Shown here: positions 44,701 through 47,968 of the stretch, piece after piece
Numbering within the stretch: position 1 is the first letter of the stretch
Layout: every line of letters begins with the position of its first letter
Assembly (NCBI GenBank): GCA_022794015.1
Contig: JAAWDZ010000023.1
Location: 1-47,968, forward strand
Length of the DNA: 47,968 nucleotides
Reading direction: 5' to 3'
Source: Eubacterium sp.
Lineage (GTDB): Bacteria > Bacillota > Clostridia > Lachnospirales > Lachnospiraceae
Notes under the pieces: model-generated
What the model saw: the letters and a program-made list of their open reading frames with translations, nothing else
The model's database searches: none
Told to the model about the DNA's origin: nothing
Made by a program: the position numbers and the translations under genes

Positions 44701-45227
44701 GCCGTTACGAACCGTCCCTGTAATGCTTCCAAAAAGCCTTCGTACATCGTAAGGATATCCGAAAGCTTATAGGAAAAACTGCCCTGCGGAAGTTTCCCGA
44801 TTACTTCCGCTAACTGGGACGGCGAAATATTGTACTGCGCCATCTCAGACAATAGGGATTTTATTTCTCCGATGTAGCCCATCCTCGACATATTTTTCCG
44901 AAGGACAGTAAGCGTGTCCGCCTTCTGCTGCGCTACGCGGCGCAAAATCAGGTTTTTTCCGGTGTCCTCCAGAACCTGATGGCAGAAGCTTCCCAGCTCG
45001 TCAAACACACGGTAGGCAAGCCTTGCGAAGCTTAAAACATCTATATTTAAAATGCTGTGTCCCGGATGCAGCCCGACCAGCTTCCGCTGCGTCTGCATGG
45101 TAAACTGCTCAGGGACGATGATTAAGAAATTTTTTTGGGGGGATTTTAAGGAATATCTGACTATACGCTCCTGTATAAAATGCGTTTTTCCGCAACCGGA
45201 ATTGCCAAATACGAATTGCAGCGCCAT
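41784..45227 (-). CDS. addB: ATP-dependent helicase/deoxyribonuclease subunit B
   Basis: A 1147-residue partner of AddA. The N-terminus has the P-loop FGNSGCGKTHFI. The C-terminal nuclease domain shows VIDYKSG, and the 4Fe-4S staple cysteines are CDYCEYRAVCRFD near the end (with an earlier Cys in FAACAFSHFL). Recognises Chi-like sites and cuts the 5' strand. AAAGGAGAACAGGAT precedes the ATG. First gene of addB-addA-zincin. Confidence 0.96.
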   Translation of the reverse strand: MALQFVFGNSGCGKTHFIQERIVRYSLKSPQKNFLIIVPEQFTMQTQRKLVGLHPGHSILNIDVLSFARLAYRVFDELGSFCHQVLEDTGKNLILRRVAQQKADTLTVLRKNMSRMGYIGEIKSLLSEMAQYNISPSQLAEVIGKLPQGSFSYKLSDILTMYEGFLEALQGRFVTAEEILELLSDVAGESKILRGSVIAFDGFTGFTPIQNELLKKLLGIAETVYVTVTIDIREDFYRSAGSHELFAMSKKMIRSLREMADGLHVPVMDPVLLSHTDHSRFAASEALFFLEQNLFRGGTKRFLLQQKESDIAVYSLKNPRRELHFTAREIERLVRENGYRYREIAIVCGDLPRYANYAREVFEEYGIPLFLDQKSTILFHPFIEFLQAALEVIEYDFSRESIFRYLRSRLSGFLPEEVDILENYCIASGVRGYGKWKEAFCYVPKGYEEESLLEINEIRNRVVLQFTDLRDTLKQKNVTVEQQTRAFYRFICSLDIERKLKQREKEYEAKKDLKSAKEYAQIYRIVMDLLDKLVELLGDEVISLEEYRRILDAGYEEAKIGILPPGYDRIVFGDMERTRLDRIRALFVVGVNDGVIPGTGQADGILSEAERSLLEEMNLELAPTVREKTFIQRFYLYLNLTKPAQKLYLSYARVDGEGKALRPSYLIRAVLRLYDNLAVREMEEETCRERIVTAKNAREVLIEGLLNAAEWKQKQKEEDLKYWAALCRWYKEKEEWKKETEGLFAAARLSYQKTPISAAVTKALYGTVLENSVTRLEKFAACAFSHFLTYGLGLQERQESGFSVIDIGTIFHEVLEYFAEGIKKNHYSWFTVTETESEALLSEALEQALLKNHNMALYANARSSYAKERMYRILKRTVAALLYQVRQGHFTPEGFEVSFSYADHLDAVNFKLSEEEKMHLRGRIDRMDLCEDGDKLYVKVIDYKSGNTSFQFLNVYYGLQLQLVVYMNVALELAGKRYPQKKPIPAGIFYYRVDDPMVEADEDIEEEKLREKIFGELKLNGIVNEDRTVLENLDVALEHGVGINSNVIPVGLNKDGSLKKASKTLKIQDFAALSSYVNETILQLGQRMMQGDIGVAPYVLEGKSSCDYCEYRAVCRFDAKIPGFSYRRLTELSKEELLAKMRGEETQ

Positions 45228-45278
45228 ATCCTGTTCTCCTTTTCTCTGTATTACCTGTACCTGTTTTTATTGATCTCA

Positions 45279-45308
45279 ACTATACCATATATCCAGCCAT
45301 TCATTCAA
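45279..45308 (-). promoter_or_regulatory. Promoter of addB-addA
   Basis: On the minus strand, TTGAAT (45303-45308), an 18-base spacer and TATAGT (45279-45284). Confidence 0.45.
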
Positions 45309-45378
45309 TCAAAACCTTTGTAAGCTCTTTCCAAAAACCAGTGGAATGAATTTTTGTGAGAGATTTTAGGAAGACAGG

Positions 45379-45453
45379 AAAAGGCTGCTCCTTTACTCTT
45401 GTGATTGGCGTTTAGAAAAGCTTACCTCCAATCACACAGGCAAAGAAACAGCC
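45379..45453 (-). terminator. Long wobble-rich hairpin ending the ackA operon
   Basis: On the minus strand, a roughly 26-bp stem starting GGCTGTTTCTTTG and ending CTTTAC.. /GGAGCAGCC, anchored by TGTGATTGG/CCAATCACA, with several positions that pair only as G-U in minus-strand RNA. CTTTTCC follows. It lies between the stop at 45521 and the addB promoter. Confidence 0.65.
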
Positions 45454-45520
45454 CTCGCCGCCGCAGTATCTCCCCGGCGGATACAACATTCATCCCCAAC
45501 CCGAAGTAAAGATTTGCACT

Positions 45521-46198
45521 CTATTTCCCGGCCGGCAGATACGGAATCAGAGAGCCTGCCATCTGGCCAATCGGCATAGACTGCAGCCATACTCTACCAG
45601 GTCCCGTTACAACCGTATTAAATACACCCTCACCACCAAACAGCATATTCTTCACTCCCGGCACCTTCTGGATCTCAAGAGAACAGGTGGCATCCATTGC
45701 TGCCAGATATCCGGTATCAATAACAAGCGATTGTCCTGCAGTAAGCTGGTATTCCTTAATATAACCGTCAAACTCTACAAATACCACGCCTTTGCCGGAC
45801 AATTTCTGCATAATAAATCCCTCGCCGCCGAAAAAGCCTGCTGAAGCTTTTTTCTGGAAAAATACGGAAAGCTCCACACCAAATGAAGAAGCTAAAAATG
45901 CTGTCTTCTGACAGACAATATCCTGTCCCGGCTCAATCTCAAACGCCCGGATGGCTCCCGGAAAACTGGATGCAAATGCAATCATACCCGGTGCTCCCAC
46001 AGCAGTATAGTGATTTACAAACATACTCTCTCCGCTGAACATCCTGCCGAACATCTTACCGACGCCGCCTCCGACTGTCTCCATCTTCATATTCGGAGAC
46101 ATCCAGGACATCGCCCCTTTCTCGGTTATCATTTTTTCATTTGCGTCTAATTCACAAATTACCACTGGCAATGGTTCGCCTTCTATTGAATACTTCAT
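45521..46198 (-). CDS. TIGR00266/AIM24-like family protein
   Basis: A 225-residue beta-rich protein of the family also known from mitochondrial AIM24. Visible blocks: MSWMSPNMKMETVGGG, GKMFGRMFSGESMFVNHYTA, GEGFIMQKLSGKGVVFVE and LVIDTGYLAAMDATCSLEI. Molecular function unknown; paralogues in Gram-positives are sometimes linked to envelope stress. It starts 14 bases after the ackA stop with AAGGAGGAAAAAAGAG, so it is co-transcribed with ackA. Confidence 0.85.
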   Translation of the reverse strand: MKYSIEGEPLPVVICELDANEKMITEKGAMSWMSPNMKMETVGGGVGKMFGRMFSGESMFVNHYTAVGAPGMIAFASSFPGAIRAFEIEPGQDIVCQKTAFLASSFGVELSVFFQKKASAGFFGGEGFIMQKLSGKGVVFVEFDGYIKEYQLTAGQSLVIDTGYLAAMDATCSLEIQKVPGVKNMLFGGEGVFNTVVTGPGRVWLQSMPIGQMAGSLIPYLPAGK

Positions 46199-46212
46199 CT
46201 CTTTTTTCCTCC

Positions 46213-47403
46213 TTATTTTATAATTGACACTGTTTCCCGGCAGATAGCCAGTTCCTCATTTGTCGGCACCAAAAGTACCGTAACCCTTGAATCCGCTGCA
46301 GAAAGCCGTACTTCCTTCCCGCGCGCTTGATTGGCTTCCTCATCCAATGTAATGCCAAGATATCCCAGGTAGCTTAAAACCTTCGCACGGACTTTCCCAT
46401 CGTTCTCTCCAACGCCTGCCGTAAAACAGATAACATCCACACCATTCATAGCCGCCGCATAAGAGCCGATATATTTCGCTGTCCGATAACAAAATGCATC
46501 CACAGCCGCCTTAGCGCGTTCATTGCCATCCACTGAGGCCTGATCCAGATCCCTGAAATCGCTGGAAACGCCGGACAAACCGTATACGCCGGACTCTTTA
46601 TTCAAGACCTTCACAATTCCTTCCAGATCCAGATTCTCCTTCTTCGCCAGAAATTCCACCGCAGAAGGATCGATATCGCCGGAGCGCGTTCCCATAATCA
46701 GTCCTTCCAATGGCGAAAGTCCCATAGACGTATCCACAGATTTGCCGTTCTTCACCGCGCAGATACTTGCGCCATTGCCCAGATGACAGACAATCGTCTT
46801 CAAACTGTCATAAGGCTTTCCAAGCATCTCTGCTGCGCGCTTTGAAACGTAGCTGTGGCTGGTACCATGAAACCCGTATTTACGCACCTTATACTTCTCG
46901 TAATATTCATAAGGCACACCATAGAGATATGCTTCTTTCGGCATGGTCTGATGAAACGCCGTATCAAATACCGCTACCATCGGAACACCCTTTAATACTT
47001 CCTGGCATGCGCGCACGCCAATCAGATTCGCCGGATTGTGCAAAGGCGCGAGATCCGAACATTCCTCTACAGCTTCAATAACTTCATCCGTAATCAGTGT
47101 AGAATTCGCAAATTTCTCTCCGCCATGCACGACTCTGTGTCCAACCGCATCAATTTCATCCAGACTCTTTAACACGCCTGTGTCCGGATTCACCAGTGCA
47201 TCCAGTACCATACGTACAGCTTCCGTATGCGTCGGCATAGAAGCCTCTGTAATCTCTTTCTCTGCACCCTTAGGCTGATAAACAAGCCTGCCATCAATCC
47301 CAATGCGTTCGCACAGCCCTTTTGCGAGCACTTCTTCACTCTCCGCATGGATTACCTGATATTTTAATGAAGAACTGCCGCAATTAATGACTAATACATT
47401 CAT
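46213..47403 (-). CDS. ackA: Acetate kinase
   Basis: A 396-residue enzyme: acetyl phosphate + ADP to acetate + ATP, the last step of acetogenic fermentation. Markers: VINCGSSSLKYQVI, GHRVVHGGE (catalytic Arg/His region), VFDTAFHQTMP, GFHGTSHSYV, GDIDPSAVEFL and CFTAGVGEND. AAGGGGATGTAAAGC precedes the ATG. The usual partner pta is not immediately upstream; the operon contains a TIGR00266 gene instead. Confidence 0.97.
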   Translation of the reverse strand: MNVLVINCGSSSLKYQVIHAESEEVLAKGLCERIGIDGRLVYQPKGAEKEITEASMPTHTEAVRMVLDALVNPDTGVLKSLDEIDAVGHRVVHGGEKFANSTLITDEVIEAVEECSDLAPLHNPANLIGVRACQEVLKGVPMVAVFDTAFHQTMPKEAYLYGVPYEYYEKYKVRKYGFHGTSHSYVSKRAAEMLGKPYDSLKTIVCHLGNGASICAVKNGKSVDTSMGLSPLEGLIMGTRSGDIDPSAVEFLAKKENLDLEGIVKVLNKESGVYGLSGVSSDFRDLDQASVDGNERAKAAVDAFCYRTAKYIGSYAAAMNGVDVICFTAGVGENDGKVRAKVLSYLGYLGITLDEEANQARGKEVRLSAADSRVTVLLVPTNEELAICRETVSIIK

Positions 47404-47779
47404 GCTTTACATCCCCTTATTCTTAAATTTTTTTGCGCGCTTATAAAAAAAGTATAAACCTTTTTTTCCTCCTAAACAAGTAAAAGAATGATTTTTCTGT
47501 ATAAAATTCGAAACAACCGTTCTTTATTTTTCCTTAAATCAAGAATGAAACCAGATAAGGATAAAAATTAAGTATGTGTTTAAGACGATACGGTTGGGAT
47601 TATATATGTTGATCTTCTCACAGCCGACAGGTTCAATTATTTTCTTTCTCGGAAAGTAAAGACACGACGTAGGATGTGCAGAAAAATTGTCCTGTAATAG
47701 TGTCCACAAAAACAGCAGCGGGCATCGGATTGTATCAGCCACAATCCCGTCTTTCAATATATTTCTGATAAATAATAAA
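47404..47779. other. ackA upstream region
   Basis: Contains the ackA promoter near its left end. A 72-codon minus-strand open frame (47539-47757, starting with TTG) has no ribosome binding site or recognisable domain. The words GTGTCCACAAAAAC and TCCTGTAATA near 47690-47710 recall insertion sequence ends, but no element is demonstrable. Confidence 0.4.
47451..47479 (-). promoter_or_regulatory. Promoter of ackA
   Basis: On the minus strand, TTGTTT (47474-47479), a 17-base spacer and TATACT (47451-47456). Confidence 0.55.
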
Positions 47780-47804
47780 GAGCCACTTGAAAATCAAGCA
47801 GCTC
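47780..47804 (-). terminator. Terminator of the toxin messenger RNA
   Basis: On the minus strand, GAGCTGCTTG/CAAGTGGCTC with a 5-base loop followed by TTTATTATTT. The minus-strand toxin transcript would run through the antisense RNA gene and end here. Confidence 0.6.
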
Positions 47805-47815
47805 TCATGTATAAT
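47787..47815 (+). promoter_or_regulatory. Promoter of the antisense RNA
   Basis: TTGAAA (47787-47792), a 17-base spacer and perfect TATAAT (47810-47815) on the plus strand, pointing at the 3' end of the toxin gene. It overlaps the toxin terminator hairpin. Confidence 0.7.
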
Positions 47816-47821
47816 CTACTT

Positions 47822-47917
47822 AGAAGTGATCGGAATTGAATCTCCGATTGCCCTCAGTAAAAATGATTATAAGAAATAAGCATCCAAACTTGGGCGGTAG
47901 GGATGCTTATTTCTTTT
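47822..47917 (+). ncRNA. Candidate antisense antitoxin RNA (type I toxin-antitoxin)
   Basis: Predicted RNA of about 95 bases from a strong plus-strand promoter to a terminator whose 15-bp stem (AAGAAATAAGCATCC/GGATGCTTATTTCTT) is followed by TTTATG. It holds a small hairpin ATCGGA/TCCGAT (47829-47848). No open frame of note. It is complementary to the 3' untranslated part and last codons of the toxin gene, the layout of txpA/RatA and bsrG/SR4 in B. subtilis. Ends are inferred from promoter and terminator positions. Confidence 0.65.
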
Positions 47918-47919
47918 TA
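47871..47919 (+). terminator. Terminator of the antisense RNA, overlapping the toxin stop codon
   Basis: Perfect 15-bp stem with a 15-base loop; T-rich tail CTTTTTATG on the plus strand. On the minus strand it begins within the last codons of the toxin. Confidence 0.85.
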
Positions 47920-47968
47920 TGATTGTCTATGTAAGACAGAGCCGCAAACAATACAAGTAATAATGTAA
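47907..47968 (-). CDS. Holin-like type I toxin peptide (C-terminal part, gene cut by window edge)
   Basis: Only the last 19 codons are in the window: TLLLVLFAALSYIDNHKKK then stop. One hydrophobic helix followed by a short tail ending in three lysines is the standard C-terminus of the small 'putative holin-like toxin' peptides of Firmicutes (about 30-40 residues; relatives BsrG, TxpA). They insert in the membrane when their antisense RNA is lost. The stop codon sits inside a terminator stem, again typical. The N-terminus and ribosome binding site lie beyond the right edge. Confidence 0.7.
   Translation of the reverse strand, partial: TLLLVLFAALSYIDNHKKK

Noticed and set aside
47539..47757. 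72-codon minus-strand frame and IS-end-like words near ackA
   Set aside because: Starts at TTG with no ribosome binding site and has no recognisable domain; insertion sequence end similarity is only a vague impression without a second end.

Overview
The window looks like chromosome of an anaerobic, low-to-moderate-GC Firmicute of the Lachnospiraceae/Clostridia type. The evidence is the gene set (NfnAB electron-bifurcating transhydrogenase, indolepyruvate:ferredoxin oxidoreductase, desulfoferrodoxin, AddAB instead of RecBCD, the GlgC/GlgD pair, sporulation-type cortex enzymes, BspA-like secreted proteins with lysine-rich C-termini), strong AAGGAGG ribosome binding sites and sigma-A type promoters. 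The genus cannot be fixed from sequence reading alone. I saw no rRNA or tRNA gene, no CRISPR array, no intact insertion sequence and no prophage.

Layout. 1-3520: a YbiT-type ABC-F ATPase (+) converging on an orphan FliD-C-like gene (-). 3523-8328: a minus-strand purine operon purC-purF-purB whose last gene is a secreted C39-like cysteine peptidase-fold protein. 8432-13936: two large secreted proteins (one with a transglutaminase-like domain, BspA-type leucine-rich repeats and an Fn3-like domain), then an AT-rich scar with a broken DNA methyltransferase. 14072-19514: a chemotaxis receptor, a DUF6512-type membrane protein, desulfoferrodoxin, three GNAT acetyltransferases and a 35-codon membrane microprotein. 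19643-25536: iorA-iorB-paaK (aryl-pyruvate to aryl-acetyl-CoA/aryl-acetate) divergent from a GntR/ABC transporter operon with a clear operator. 25572-30513: glgC-glgD and nfnA-nfnB. 30810-35108: an amidase-deacetylase fusion, two CobW-type GTPases (one fused to a DUF1980-like domain, one with a 47-histidine segment) and acylphosphatase. 35292-37260: a small membrane protein and DegV. 37250-45308: addB-addA with a secreted zincin-like gene behind them. 45379-47479: ackA with a TIGR00266/AIM24-like gene. 47780-47968: the edge of a type I toxin-antitoxin locus.

The main unexplained signals are: (i) a dispersed family of intergenic palindromic elements bounded by GTAACAG/CTGTTAC (five copies: 129-277, 3257-3293, 8217-8280, 9707-9778, 30626-30769), two of them just downstream of predicted transcription starts; (ii) a type I toxin-antitoxin locus cut by the right edge, with a well-formed antisense RNA promoter and terminator; (iii) a single polypeptide joining a CwlD-like amidase to a PdaA-like deacetylase, which together could make muramic-delta-lactam; (iv) a CobW GTPase fused to the soluble domain of the YcgQ/DUF1980 family next to a histidine-rich CobW partner, suggesting a metal-handling pair.

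All assignments come from reading motifs and gene context by eye. No database search or folding program was run. Where the longest open frame has a long unconserved N-terminus, I placed the start at the internal ATG that has a Shine-Dalgarno sequence.
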